Notes under the pieces: generated by a model
What the model was told of the DNA's origin: nothing
The model's input: only the letters and a program-made list of their open reading frames with translations
Database searches by the model: none
From: Metellina segmentata
Lineage: Eukaryota > Arthropoda > Arachnida > Araneae > Tetragnathidae
DNA: 64,000 nucleotides
Direction of reading: 5' to 3'
Assembly: GCA_947359465.1 (NCBI GenBank)
Contig: OX375877.1
Location: forward strand, 23,137,235 to 23,201,234
Shown here: piece by piece, positions 11,087-22,092 of the stretch
Layout: each line of letters begins with the position of its first letter
Numbering within the stretch: the first letter of the stretch is position 1
Program-made: the position numbers and the translations under genes

Positions 11087-12042
11087 GTGCTAAGAATGGA
11101 GAACCAGAAAGTTCATTTTCGTCATATTATGCTCTTTTATTTTAAGAAAGGAAAAAATGCTAGTCAGACTGCTGGTAAAATGTGTGCTGTATATGGACAT
11201 AGTGCTGTTTCTGAGGCCACAGTTCGAAGGTGGTTTGTTCAATTTAAGTATTGGAAATTTCCGCCTCGAAGATGATGCTCGCTTAAAATCGAGAGGGGGA
11301 CTGCATCCCAAAAAAGTAATGCTTTCTGTTTGGTGGGACTGCAAAGGAATTGTTTATTATGAATTGTTGCCACAAAATCAGACAATAAATTCGGTAATGG
11401 TAATGGTAATTTTAGTTAACGTCGTACTAGAGCAACACAACGGGCTATTGACGACGGTCCGGGATCAGTCCCTTGAGGGAAAGATCCGAGGACAACACCT
11501 CGTAATTTTGAACCACGGTCAGATGACGAAGCAACACCTGAGCTGGCACCCCACTCTCCAAACTTCCACGCCAACCCAACGTGAGGACTTTCGGCCACGA
11601 CAGATTTAAGGTGCACCAGCCGCCTCTACACCATACGCTTACAAACATCCATGCCCGTACCCGGATTCGAACCAGGAACCTTCCGATCTAGAGGCTAACA
11701 CCTTAACCACTATACCGGTTGGTCGGCGACAATAAATTCGGAAAAATACTGTTCTCAAATGGCAGTATTAAAAGCAGAAATCGAATTAAGAGGCAAGAAC
11801 TGACCAATCGTCGAGGTGTTGTCTTCCAGCATGACAATGCTTGGCCCCACATTGTTCTGAATGTCAGACAAAGACTTATCGAGTACGGCTGCGATGTTTT
11901 GTCACCTCCCCATATTCACCAGACCTTGCCCCCTCAGATTTTCACCTCTTCAGGTCACTTCAAAATTCTTTGAACGGCCTGGAGTTCAATTGTTTGGAGT
12001 CTGCTCAAAACAGTACCTTGATAACTTATTTACGAATAAGAC
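11087..12042 (+). pseudogene. Mariner transposase pseudogene (3' end at 15087-15165)
   Basis: The N-terminus reads MENQKVHFRHIMLFYFKKGK and continues through the helix-turn-helix (GHSAVSEATVRRWFVQFK). An internal deletion then joins it directly to a HPKKVMLSVWWDCKGIVYYE segment holding the first catalytic Asp. The SINE at 11395 interrupts the frame after PQNQTINS. Downstream RRGVVFQHDNAWPH supplies the second Asp, and after a frameshift PYSPDLAPSDFHLFRSLQNS supplies the third, as in DD34D mariners. The reading continues to LDNLFTNKTN and resumes beyond the composite block as DFFKR, then a run close to RERWQKVMEQ. Deletion, frameshifts and two insertions make it inactive. Confidence 0.88.
11395..11727 (-). 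mobile_element. Intact tRNA-derived SINE (family 1), 14-bp target duplication
   Basis: GACAATAAATTCGG occurs at 11381-11394 and again at 11728-11741, bracketing 333 bp. On the minus strand the element starts with a tRNA-like head: ACCGGTATAGTGGTTAAGG (A-box region) and GGTTCGAATCC (B box). A body follows, and the 3' end is a short tandem tail of attacc/taatgg type. Transcription would be by RNA polymerase III from the internal boxes. The insertion interrupts mariner transposase codons, so it is younger than the mariner. Confidence 0.92.
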
Positions 12043-12364
12043 TAATGCCCGGTGCACATATCCGGTTTTTAAACGTGGGGCGCCGCTGCCGCAACGCAAG
12101 TGCGGTCTGAGATACATCACATCCAATGGAGTAGTTCACACATACTGCGGCGACGCACGTCCAACTTGCGTGTAATTTGTACCGCAGTTCCCCACGGCGC
12201 CGCATGAGTCTCCGTTCTGAAGTACCTTGTTTTCATAAACAAATGGAATATAAATAATAATTAATAAATGGTTTTATCCAGTAACGTCTATTTTGTTTCA
12301 AAGTATACTTTTTTTTTACACCGAGTAAGCGAAATAAACACGTTTTCTTCGATAGAATATTTAT

Positions 12365-13066
12365 ACTACCTCTCTATACTACCGAATGGGTCAATATAGT
12401 CGTTCCAATAGATTGTATTCCAAAAATATGAATTAGGGATTCTTTCCAAAGGGATTCCATTTCAAGGAATAGGCCAATAGAATCTTTCCCAATAATTCCA
12501 TTCTGATGAGAGGAGCAATAAATATTTCCGAATAACTATACCACAGAATCGTTCTAAAGGATAATTAATATTCCAAGGACAGGACCGATAGAATATTTCT
12601 AAAAGTTGATAGAATTCATGGATTTTTTATTGAAAATTTAATTCCCAACTCATCACACAATGATTATGATATCAACCTAGTTTTTAAAATGATATTCGCA
12701 ACAACTTACAATCAAAAAATTGTTATCAAAAATTATATACACGATGTTTCAAACAATCTGAGTATTGGTTAGTCGACTGTCGCGGGGACTTTATACTACC
12801 GAATGGGCCAATATAATAGTTCCAAAGGATTCTATTCCAAGAAAATAAATTAGGTATTCTTTGCAAAGGATTCTATTCCAATAAAATGAATTAGGTATTC
12901 TTTGCAAATGATTCTATTCCAAGAAAATGAATTAGGGATTCTTTCAAAAGGATTCTACTCTAAGAAGATAGATTAGGGTTTCTCTCCTCTCTTTCCAAAG
13001 GATTCCATTTCAAGGAAAGGGCCAATAGAATCTTTCCCGAGAGTTCAATTCTAATGAGATGAGCAA
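12365..13066 (-). repeat. Repeat X, inverted copy with an inner 40-bp tandem array
   Basis: Its reverse complement is colinear with 7914-8465, including ctgtccttggaatattaatt and tgaaatggaatcctttgg. Between about 12820 and 12960 a unit close to gattctattccaagaaaatg plus aattaggtattctttgcaaa repeats about four times; this local expansion is absent from the 8-kb copy. Confidence 0.8.
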
Positions 13067-13397
13067 TAAGGCCCGGTGCACACATCCGGTTTTTCAACGT
13101 GCGGCGCCGCTGCAGCAACGCAAGTGCGGTCTGAGATACATTAGATCCAATGGAGTAGTTCACACATACTGCGGCGACACACGTCCAACTTGCGTGTAAT
13201 TTGTACTGCAGTTCCCCACGGCGCCGCACATGAGTCTCCGTTCTGAAGTACCTTGTTTTCATAAACAAATGGAATATAAATAATAATTAATAAATGGTTG
13301 TATCTAGTAACGTCTATTTTGTTTCAAAGTATACTTTTTTTTTTACACCGAGTAAGCGAAATAAACACGTTTTCTTCGATAGAATATTTATCGCAAA

Positions 13398-14842
13398 CTA
13401 GCAAAATACCCGACCTTACTCGGTTTGAATTGGTTTACTCTTGATTGAAGAGATAATCAAAATATATAATGACTTACGTTTTTTGTAGAATAAAAATTTA
13501 TTTTAACACCTTTCGCCATCTTTATATTTTCTACAACTTACTTTGGACACAAATCCTACACATGCATATCCATTCATGTAATACATTTCACATACATCGA
13601 ACAATTGCTGTATGACAAAGCTACAAAATGACGAAAGTTGATACTAAGGTTACTACTATAAAAGACGATTTATAGGAAGATTTGGAATTCCCTTTCTAAA
13701 GTTATTTTCAAGTTCAACTCAATTAATTAAAATTACGATTTACGGCGAGTGCTCTCGCACTCATAGTCAACAAAACAATATTTTTTTACTTGTGGCACTC
13801 TTGCCTCCGGTATGCGACATTGTGAAATTTTGTAATCTTCTACTGTCATTATTACAACGAATTTTTTAATGTTGGAAAAAGTTCCAGTTTGGATTAATAA
13901 ACATTATTATTCTTTCAATAAAGGCATTATTCTTTAAATAACGGCATTATTCTTTAAATAACGGCATTATTCTTTCAATAATGGCATAACTACACTTAAA
14001 ATTTACTGAAAATTTATACTGACTTACCTAACATTTTCAAGTCTAATACTTTGCGGTGCTGTTGGGTGTGATGAGAAGGAAAACACATTTATTAAAATAA
14101 TAAATATTTAAAACAGAAAACAGTAAAATAGAACAAAATAAAAGATGCCGGAAAAATTGTTCTAAAGATATTAATTTGTGATTCATTTTTATCTCTTGAT
14201 CTTGCACAGTTGCCACAATTTACAACTAAAAGTGCGCAAAATTTAGAAATGTGAAATTAATTCAGAGCGAAAGAAACAGAAAATATCACTGCTCACGCGA
14301 TCTTGTTCATTTTCGTTTCGTTGAAAAATATCGTCTGTCTCAAATATTCCGAAATCGTTTTCATTGCGCTAAGAACAAAAGTAAGACTCGAAATAAATGA
14401 AGTATCAGAGCTGAAATTTCATTTAAAAATATAATTTTTTGAAGAATAATTACTTTTTCAGCAGTACTGGTAAAACAATCGAAGTAATCGTAATATTCAA
14501 TAGACATTCCAATTTTTCCAAAACTACCAAATTATGGTTGATTTAAGTATACTTACTCAGGTGTTTTAGCATGAAAATCATCTAAATATAACAATAAAGA
14601 AATTTTTAATATTGCATTCACTAAGTTAATAAATAATGTATAAAATAAAATACACTGCAATCAAATATCTGGAATACAATTCATGTGAAGCCTACACAAA
14701 CACAAAATCGAGCATAGAACAGAAAGACGGACAGACAGACTTTCGCAACCAATTCCAGTCACTAAATCAAGATAAGTACTCACTGTATGCAAATTTCCAT
14801 GAAAATATCTTAAACCGCGTGGACGTGTATAGGGCACAACAT

Positions 14843-14877
<35 letters not shown>

Positions 14878-14991
14878 CCAAACGAGAAAAAGGCGGATTC
14901 GGCATCAGAAGGGTCCAAAACGGATAGAAAACTTGAAATGGGTCGAAAATATTGAATGTACAAACAAACACTCCATTCTTATTTATATAGA
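13398..14991 (-). mobile_element. Helitron inserted in the Harbinger-like MITE
   Basis: On the minus strand the 5' end is A|TCTATATAAATAAG and the 3' end is ...GGTATTTTGCTAG|T. The flanks rejoin exactly to the MITE sequence cgcgccAT-TTGCGATAAATA-type found uninterrupted in the 7467-7910 copy, so this is a clean insertion between A and T without target duplication. The 1594-bp interior has no helicase coding. It includes a (GTCT/ACAG)n tract near the 5' end. The 3' hairpin is weak. Confidence 0.8.
14843..14876. repeat. (ACAG)n microsatellite
   Basis: About eight ACAG tetranucleotides inside the Helitron at 13398-14991. Open frames on both strands run through the array; they are not genes. Confidence 0.95.
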
Positions 14992-15233
14992 TGGCGCGAA
15001 AAGAGTTCGTGCGTCATATCACGGTTATGTGTGCACAGTAGGGCTTCGGTGCCGCACGTTGAAAAACCGGATGTGTGCATCGGGCCTAATGATTTTTTTT
15101 AAAAGGAATTTTCCAGCTGCGAGAAAGATGGCAAAAAGTCATGGAACAAATGGTCAATAAAAATTTCTTATGTTTTTTGTACCGCTTCGTTGGTATTCAT
15201 CTTAAAAGCGCGCAGAACTTTCCGGATGACCCA

Positions 15234-16683
15234 TATGTCAAAATTTTTAAAACCTTAAGTTTCTAAAAATAATTTTCTACATTTTAATCTACCGAATGGT
15301 AGCTATCGCAGATTTAAGACCCTCGGAAAACGAGATGCAAGGGCACTCCATTCACTTGCTTACGAAACGGCATACAAATTAACACTCCGCAATCCACTTG
15401 CCCTTTGAAAAATTCACACGGCTATTCAGTCTTCTCAGTGTTTTACGAGCCCCGAAAAATAAAACAGAAAGAAAAAAATTAATACATGTAAATAAGACAC
15501 TGCACTCAATTGCTTACGAAACGGTAGTCAAATTAATAAATCGTTACCGCTTGCCCTATCTATGAAAAGTCACACGGCTATTGAGTCATCAATTACCTCT
15601 CGTAGATGTCTAACGAAAAAAAAAAAAAAAAAAAACTAAAAACACAATGCGCAAAACAATATGAAAGGTAGCGTGTTAACAGAACGATCGCCCAAAGGAG
15701 AATATCGAACTTATTCCACACCGATCACCTTCGGCGGAAAGAAAAAGAATTAACACTCCTTTCTTATCTCATTGACGCAGTAAAGAGCCAGGAGAGTCTT
15801 GGACGCTTCTGACGTTTGCCGCTGTGAAAAATTGAGGCTAAGGTCAAGCCATACCTCTTTGAATAATTGGGCGTTCTCCATTATAAATGCAACCTTTGAT
15901 CCATATCTACATGGTACACATACAGCCCTTCCAGATGCCCAAACTTGAAAACCGAAACTGCCTTTTCGGATTTCTTTTTCCTGTCTGCTGATTAGGAGGA
16001 AGTTTTAAAAAATAAAATTTTGATGCGTAATGAATATCCGGTTTGGATTTCACAGCCCTTGAAATCAAAGATGCACAAATAAAGACTTAACGGTAATTTC
16101 AAGGGTAACTAGTAATGGAAATATTTTTGTAGTAGAGGATTCTGATAAAAACAAAACTGGGCACAGTTTAATTTTGTCAAAAGCTGACAAGGACGTTTTC
16201 AGTGGGGTTGCTTCGGCACCTTCTGGAATAGTGTTATTTTTATTTATCCAACACCTGCTTTCTCGAGCATAAAGTACCTAGCCGTACAGTTTAGAACATG
16301 ACTCATCACAAATGGGGGAGGAAGAAACAAGTGTCTAAGAGCCGAGGCAATGAATAAGATATTCGCCTGTCATGTTCTCGTCAACACAATGAAGAGATCG
16401 GTGAGTCTATACCACTACAAGTGTGCAGCAGATCTTTCAATTGGAATAGAAAGCGGAGAAAAATAATATTATTTTATATGAAACATTTCTGATTTTAAGA
16501 GCGTTTTCTTCTTTTTGCATTTAAAAAAACTCTTCTCTTAAAAAAAATAAAACTTGAGGAAAAAAAATTACCAATCATTTTTTGAGCATTTGCATATTGC
16601 CGACTGAGGTAGAACAAGACGGGCAACTTTTTTGTTGCAGTAAAAATGAGAAAAGTTGCATTTATCATTCCCTGAAGTTACAT
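15234..16683. other. Intergenic, with a diverged 150-bp tandem duplication
   Basis: The stretch at about 15340-15450 (words attcacttgcttacgaaacg and cacacggctattcagtc) is repeated at about 15498-15590 (caattgcttacgaaacggta, cacacggctattgagtc). The rest, to 16683, is AT-rich and shows no coding or element structure. Confidence 0.5.
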
Positions 16684-17070
16684 TTATGAAAATAAAGTTG
16701 CATTTATTTTTGCTACACTAAAATCTAAAATAAATTGTATTAGTAAAAAATGAAAAAATTCAAAATTTATTTGTACATTATTAAATACAGAAGTATGTTG
16801 ATATCGGATAGCAGAAGCGCAAAAACCTTTTGGCTCAACATTCAGAAATTTTAAAACGTCATCTAACAAGGAAACAACATATTGATGCTCGAAACTTACC
16901 TCGCAAACTCTGCAGTCGATTAAACAAGTTTCCTCTGGAATATCAAGAGTGCCAAACAATGTGTTAAAGTACTTGCTATTTATTTCACTTTCGTCTGTTA
17001 GGACGAATACCTTCTTTCCATGAACTTCTTGTTTGATCCGCAATACTTCGGTGTTCGCAAGATCAGACAC
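16684..17070 (-). pseudogene. hAT-like transposase fragment
   Basis: The frame reads VLRIKQEVHGKKVFVLTDES followed by EINSKYFNTLFGTLD, then LIDCRVCE and DDVLKFLNVEPKGFC. The layout is a conserved (V)DE(T/S)-type strand with an N-x-x-x-G-x-L segment after it. It resembles the catalytic-core start of hAT-derived proteins of the CGGBP1/KRBA2-like group, where the Asp is catalytic. Just beyond GFC a one-base frameshift would give an LLLSD-like segment, also expected in that family. No ends, target duplication or ATG at the start were found. The family assignment is tentative. Confidence 0.45.
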
Positions 17071-17244
17071 ACGTGATTGAAGGGTTGATTAAAAGGGCAA
17101 AAAATGAAATAGTAATTTCATATTAATTAATTTTAAGCTAAATTGTAAAAAGTTGCATTTATAACTCACTTATAATACCCCCCACCCCCACCTGTATGAA
17201 GAATTTTGTTTTTAGTACTTTACATAAATCATAGAACGCGTGAA

Positions 17245-17475
17245 AAAAAGTTGTATTTGTTGCCTCAATCATCAGGTCAATGTTCGTTTCGTCAAATAAA
17301 TTGCCCTCGTCGATACGAAGGGAAATTAAACCGGGACCTACGGCTTCAAGTGGATTCTGAGTTACAACGAATATCCATGAGATTGAGATTCGAACTCAGA
17401 GCTCATCTGTTGAACCGAGAGCGAAAGCACTAACCATTTGGCCAACCACCGACAGGACGGCCAGCTCCAAATAGC
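17245..17475 (-). mobile_element. tRNA-headed SINE, different family (family 3)
   Basis: On the minus strand a head reads ...GTTGGCCAAATGGTTAGTGC (A-box like) and about 45 bases on GAGTTCGAATCTCAA (B box), as in a degraded tRNA. The body does not match the other SINEs in the window, and no target duplication was found. A decayed tRNA gene is the alternative, but no CCA-end stem pairing is visible. Confidence 0.5.
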
Positions 17476-18354
17476 ATTAGGTATCAAAATGCGAGTTGTA
17501 GGTGGTGCAGGTTTGATTACTGAATTAATTTGCTGCTCTATGGTAATTTCTAGTAACATAAAAGTCATGTTACCAGAATAAGATTACGATCGTCTTTTTC
17601 GATTCTATGTCATTCCTTTGTTCAAAGGAGGTTAGACATTTTTTGAGCTAAACCTATTTCTCTACATGTTTTCTTTTCTGTGTTGATATCCAGATTTCTA
17701 ATTGCTTTGTCATCAAAATGCTGAAAAGTTCTAAACGTCAAGCAATTTCAAGTAGTTTTAGAAATATTCAATACTTAGTAACAGAAACTAAGAAGCAAAA
17801 CAGAAGACTGAATCCTGCAAGGGTCAATTTTATATTGTTTATATTTACTGTTGCCAATGTTGATTTCTGTGCTGTGTATGATAGTGAAATATAGAGATAC
17901 TGTAATAAAATTTAAAAAAGAACTAGCCACACATTCAAGTTTAAATATTTTTATTTTTATTCAATGTCACTAAAATATAAAGGATTGATACATTTTTTTT
18001 GCACTTACCATTTCGTACAGCTGCCAACAGATTTTTCACACAAAGTACTTATAATTCTCCTGGCTTGCACAGCAGCAGACAAGATTTAAAAGGATTAACA
18101 GACAAGGATATGACTCACATACTCTCCAACATTGGTAACCCAGTCATCAGTAGCACTTCTTAACGACATATTACATACGGTCATACGACATAGTGTCAAT
18201 AAATTATTGATTAATTATTAAAATTAATAAAAAGTTACTAAATAATAAAAATTAATAATTTTCTTAAATAATTGTGAATATTTAAAAAAAATTTTCTTTC
18301 AGTTAATTATTCCATAATTTTAAATTTTATTTATTGACTAAATATATAAGTGAA
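17476..18354. other. AT-rich intergenic, no feature seen
   Basis: No open frame with recognisable content. A donor-like gtaagtgc on the minus strand near 18002-18009 has no convincing exon upstream of it. Confidence 0.4.
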
Positions 18355-18975
18355 CTAGGGGGCCTGCCCCCTGCTCGCTAACCCTATTTCGCTAACCCTA
18401 TTTCTGCTGCGCGAACCTATGCTCGCCTCAATGAAGACAGGTGTCCTAGCAGAAGGGATTGTTTACAAAATATGTTAGCAAAAAAATATTTTTCAAATCT
18501 AAATTTGCTGTATTATAGAAAAAATATATACAGTATCTCTAAAATCAGAATTCAAATGAAAAATTTGTGCAAATTTTGACTCGAAATGTGAGCGTTGTTT
18601 TGGAAATTCAATACCCAGCATGTTGTTTGTGTGTACATTTTCCCAGCACTGAAACGACCCACACTTTTTCATTGAGTTTGTTGCAGAAAGTTGTAGTGCA
18701 AGCGTCTTGTTGAACTATAATTGTTGGCCCTGAAAAGGACCGTTTTTTAAATGGCCCTGAAAAGATCCCCCGCTTTCTTTGATTTCTGTTATCAACTAAC
18801 TGCAACAGCTCATTAAAATGTCCTTTTTTTCTTCTATAAAATTTCATCCGATAACGCTATAAATTCAATCGATGCGCGAGACTTCGCGATAAACAAACAA
18901 TCGTACAGTGTTGCCAAAACGCGATTACAAATAACGTCTTTTTCGTGAGCCACGTAAGAGAATTATATATATAGA
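18355..18975 (-). mobile_element. Non-autonomous Helitron (family B), copy 1
   Basis: On the minus strand the 5' end is A|TCTATATATATAATTCTC and the 3' end is a GGGGGC-AGG-CCCCC-type hairpin running into CTAG|T. It is 621 bp. Most of it matches the copy at 57488-58141 very closely, but its 3' subterminal region has lost the GGATTGC hairpin that copy 2 keeps. The open frame at 18608-18847 is internal and of no recognised function. Confidence 0.88.
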
Positions 18976-19011
18976 TTAATCTATAGTATGAATTCACTAA
19001 CAAACTGAGCA

Positions 19012-19414
19012 TCTATACTATTATAAAAGGTAGTGTTTCTGTGTGGGGGAGGTCTAGACAATCTATAGCACTTACAATCATGAAATTTAGCACATAGGTA
19101 GTCCTAATGATGACTCAATGCACTCCAAAGCTCAAATTTTAAAATGAATTTATTAGCTTTTTTCCTCGCTGGGTTCTTGATTTGGACGCATGCCAAGTTT
19201 CCACTCTCTGCTGCAGTGCATGAATGACATCACTGTATCAATGGTATTTAAAGAGCAAATTTCTTTTTACCAAGTGTCATATTTTCCTTTGATTTCATTG
19301 GTTCTTTTATTTTTTCCCTTTCATTTTCTTAACAGATTTTCTTTAAACTTTATGTACATTGGAACCATTAACGTTCTATTTTATTTAAATCACGGTCCAG
19401 TGCACTTGCATTAG
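19012..19414 (+). mobile_element. Short Helitron (family A)
   Basis: The 5' end A|TCTATACTATTATAAAAGG and the subterminal caatctatagcacttacaat and cacataggtagtcc match family A. The right boundary, ...TTGCATTAG|T, is a degraded CTAG end and is uncertain. It begins 36 bp after the end of the family B Helitron. Confidence 0.65.
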
Positions 19415-19653
19415 TTTGTATTGTTAGATGCTTTTTTCTTTAGCTTTAAGACTTTTTGAAAGTATAGTGTTTAATTTATTCAGTGAGCTTGACTTTTTAA
19501 AAGCATTACTTTGTTACGTCCAAAGTTGTGCATGTACTGAGAGTAAAAGATATAATTGGAAAGCGCTGAATGACACATCAGTTCATAACTATCTCTATCT
19601 AAGCCATCTTTTATATATGAGTTGTGTGTGTGTAAGGAAAAGGTGATAGAGGG

Positions 19654-20157
19654 TGTTATACTGCCAGTTGTACCGCTCTAAACGCGGCTTCTTTGATCAA
19701 GCAGACACAAAGCAGATGTATTCCAGAATTCCCTAACTGGAGATCATAAAACTCCTTTCAAGTGATCAACTGTCCATAACTAACCCTAGAAGTACTATTA
19801 CAGCACTCCATTTGACATTACATCGGTCATAAATTTCTGGGCACTTGAAACAAACCCTCTTTATCTAACGTTACGCTGACATCCCGATCTCATGAATCTC
19901 AAGCTCCTTGAGAATACTCAAAATTCCATCAACATCTGGTTTTTCAGTTCAAAGACGACCTGAAAGACACTAGAGTTTTCTAGAGACCACTGAGACCTAA
20001 GAGCGAAGACACGCTCGCTACTTGCCGATCCCTTCTTGTCCCAAAAATATCTGCAACCTTGCTGTAAGTATCTGCTAAGGTGTAGGATGTTATAATAAAT
20101 GTTTTTGTTATGAAACCAAAGATCTTATTCATTTACGCTACCATTTCATTCGGTACA
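19654..20157 (+). mobile_element. Possible solo LTR
   Basis: A roughly 500-bp block of higher GC starts TGTTATACTG and ends TTCGGTACA. It has an AATAAA signal (20093-20098) about 60 bp before the end and no coding potential, as in a retrotransposon LTR. No 4-6 bp target duplication was found, so the ends or the identity may be wrong. Confidence 0.35.
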
Positions 20158-21258
20158 GTGTGCTTGATTTTAGAAGTGTGTTCAGGGCATAAAAAGTATT
20201 TAAAAATATAATAAACTGAGATTTTATTCCTAAAACAGTGTTAGTTAAAATTATAAAATAAATTATAGAAATGGATAAAAGTACAATAATGTAAGCCATT
20301 GTAAGAAGAGTTCATACAAGATCAGTGCATCTACCATCTGTCTACAAGAAGAAATGCTCTCGCCAGTCTATAGGAACAGGGTTGGTTCACTTTGAGTAGG
20401 GATGACTCTGGTGAATGTTTTAATTTCATTCAATATTTGGCAAATGCTGGTAGCAAAAACAGGTTATAGGTCAGCAGCATATAGGTCTTCTCTCAGCAAC
20501 AAATAAAATAAAAAAACATAATAAATACATTTCCTATTTGCAGGGCTGCCACTATCAAAGTAGTGAAATAGTAGCATACATTTTTAACAAAAAGTCTCTT
20601 AAACCCTATTTTAGTAGCAATTTTAGATGCTCAGATACAAATTAATTCGGCTAAAACACACAACATGTTGAAGACCTCACCAAAAAATTTTAATTAAAAA
20701 AAAAACCTAAACGTTTTTTGAATAAGGTTTTCATGACAATCTAGCTAGCAACCACATATTCTGATGTTTTTCTTTATTGGCTTGGCACCAAAACTTCAAA
20801 ATAGGTACGTACCCCTTTAAAAAATTTCTCCCTAAAACGAGCGCCTAAAAATATTTTTTCATCCGTTATCAGTTTTAAAAGAAGAAGGCAACTAAATTTT
20901 CATTCACCTTTGGGGAATAATTTTTAAAAAGTCGCCATACTTTTCAAAGTAGGAGCTTTTGAGAAAATTTTCTTTCAGAATAACAAAATTTGCAAGTGGC
21001 AGCCCCATATTTGTTATTGAGTGTGCTAATGTGACAAACAATACATTTCAAGCATCCCATTGTGGAAAATAGGATAGTCTATTTCTATGACAGGCATAAA
21101 CTGTAATTGAAGCCGTTCTTGTGATAGACAGACAGTATGTACAAATAAGGTAGTTTTTTATGGACTTACATTTACTGGATCTATTTAGAAGTAGTCCAAT
21201 TAAATTAAAAAAGAAGGTCCAAATCTAAAAGTCCAAACTGATAACTTATTTAAGATAT
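20158..21258. other. AT-rich intergenic, no feature seen
   Basis: No coding or terminal-repeat structure recognised. Confidence 0.4.
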
Positions 21259-21263
21259 TGTTA

Positions 21264-21954
21264 CAGGGTGTCTACTAAATTTCTGTTGGACCATTTAGAG
21301 ACTTTTTCGGTACAATTTGGGGGCCTTTTAGGGAGTTTCAAAAATAAATGCATGATCTGATTTTACATGATTATGTGGGTCAGTTAGAAGCAACTATACT
21401 TTAAAGCCACACTTTTTTATATTGCTTACAGTCTAATCTCGAGGAAAGAGTACTCTAGTATCAAATTTCTCTTTAATTTGCTAAAAAGCTTAAATTTGCT
21501 AATAAGCTGTTTTCTAAATAAAATTTTAAAAATAAAGACAAACCTTAAATCATGTCAAAATAGACGAACATTAAACAAATACTCTATATCATATTCATTA
21601 TTTTTGTTTTCTGAATACTTGAAATTTTAATAAAAAAATTGAAGAAATCAACAATTACTTTAAAAACATTTCATCATGTAAATTTTTTTTTTTTTTTCAT
21701 GGGGAGTTACACCATTTTCTTTTCAGTTTGTATAATTTCTTTGTCCAATTGTTCAATTTCATCATTGGAAATTTGCATTATTTGTAATTTTCTTTTTGTC
21801 ATTTGTTTAAATTCAGCTGCAACCACCTTTTGTTTTTGCCTTGAAAAAAATTTGATAAATTTTTGGGACAAAATTTATGATTTAGGGACTTTTTCGGGAC
21901 TACTTTTCCGTTTTCAGCATATTTTTGGGACATTTGGGACCAGTAGACACCTTG
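21264..21954. mobile_element. Non-autonomous DNA transposon, 5-bp TGTTA duplication
   Basis: The left end CAGGGTGTCTACT and the right end (inverted) CAAGGTGTCTACT match at 12 of 13 bases. TGTTA flanks both sides (21259-21263 and 21955-21959). Both subterminal regions also carry related sequence (gactttttcgg, tttgggggcc / ttttgggac). The open frame at 21639-21965 looks like non-coding AT-rich sequence. The superfamily is not clear. Confidence 0.6.
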
Positions 21955-22092
21955 TGTTAGATTAAACTTAGTTGGTTAAAACCAGATTTTATAAAAACTA
22001 TAGCTGTAAATAATGCACCTCATACATTCAAGGGAATAAAGTATTTGAAAATATTAAGAAAAATGAATAAAGGTACTAATAATCAACTATCA

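Larger units (their letters stand above)
12046..15086. mobile_element. Harbinger-like composite block inserted in the mariner
   Basis: TAA at 12043-12045 and 15087-15089 flanks the block, and mariner coding is continuous across the junction (...NKTN | DFFKR...). The outer ends are the GGCCCGGTGCACACATCCGG-type termini (first base T on the left). Inside, in order: 319 bp of MITE sequence, about 700 bp of inverted repeat X, another TAA plus complete left terminus at 13070, and then the rest of the MITE, split by the Helitron at 13398-14991. Without the Helitron the block is about 1.45 kb. It could be a larger non-autonomous Harbinger-like element carrying repeat X, or a product of recombination between MITE copies. 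Confidence 0.75.
10913..15233 (+). mobile_element. Mariner element split by later insertions
   Basis: Inverted termini agree closely (GGGTCATACGGAAAGTTCTG left, GGGTCATCCGGAAAGTTCTG right) and are flanked by TA at 10911-10912 and 15234-15235. Once the SINE (11395-11727) and the composite block (12046-15086) are set aside with their target duplications, about 0.94 kb remains. That is shorter than a full mariner of about 1.3 kb because part of the transposase gene has also been deleted. The transposase resembles the irritans-type mariners. Confidence 0.85.

Noticed and set aside
11640..11727. tRNA gene on the minus strand
   Set aside because: A and B boxes are good, but it is the head of a SINE with a body, tail and 14-bp target duplication, not a free tRNA gene.
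14636..15160. 174-codon plus-strand frame
   Set aside because: Runs through the (ACAG) repeat, the Helitron end, the MITE terminus and the mariner 3' end; it is a chance join of element sequences.
17375..17475. tRNA gene on the minus strand
   Set aside because: A and B boxes are recognisable but stem pairing and an acceptor end are not; treated as a SINE head.
17990..18120. Minus-strand exon ending at a gtaagtgc donor near 18009
   Set aside because: The only open frame upstream is about 26 codons without homology, and its acceptor phase does not fit any neighbouring exon found.
18608..18847. 79-codon minus-strand frame
   Set aside because: Internal to the family B Helitron; the corresponding frame is not preserved in the second copy at 57488-58141.
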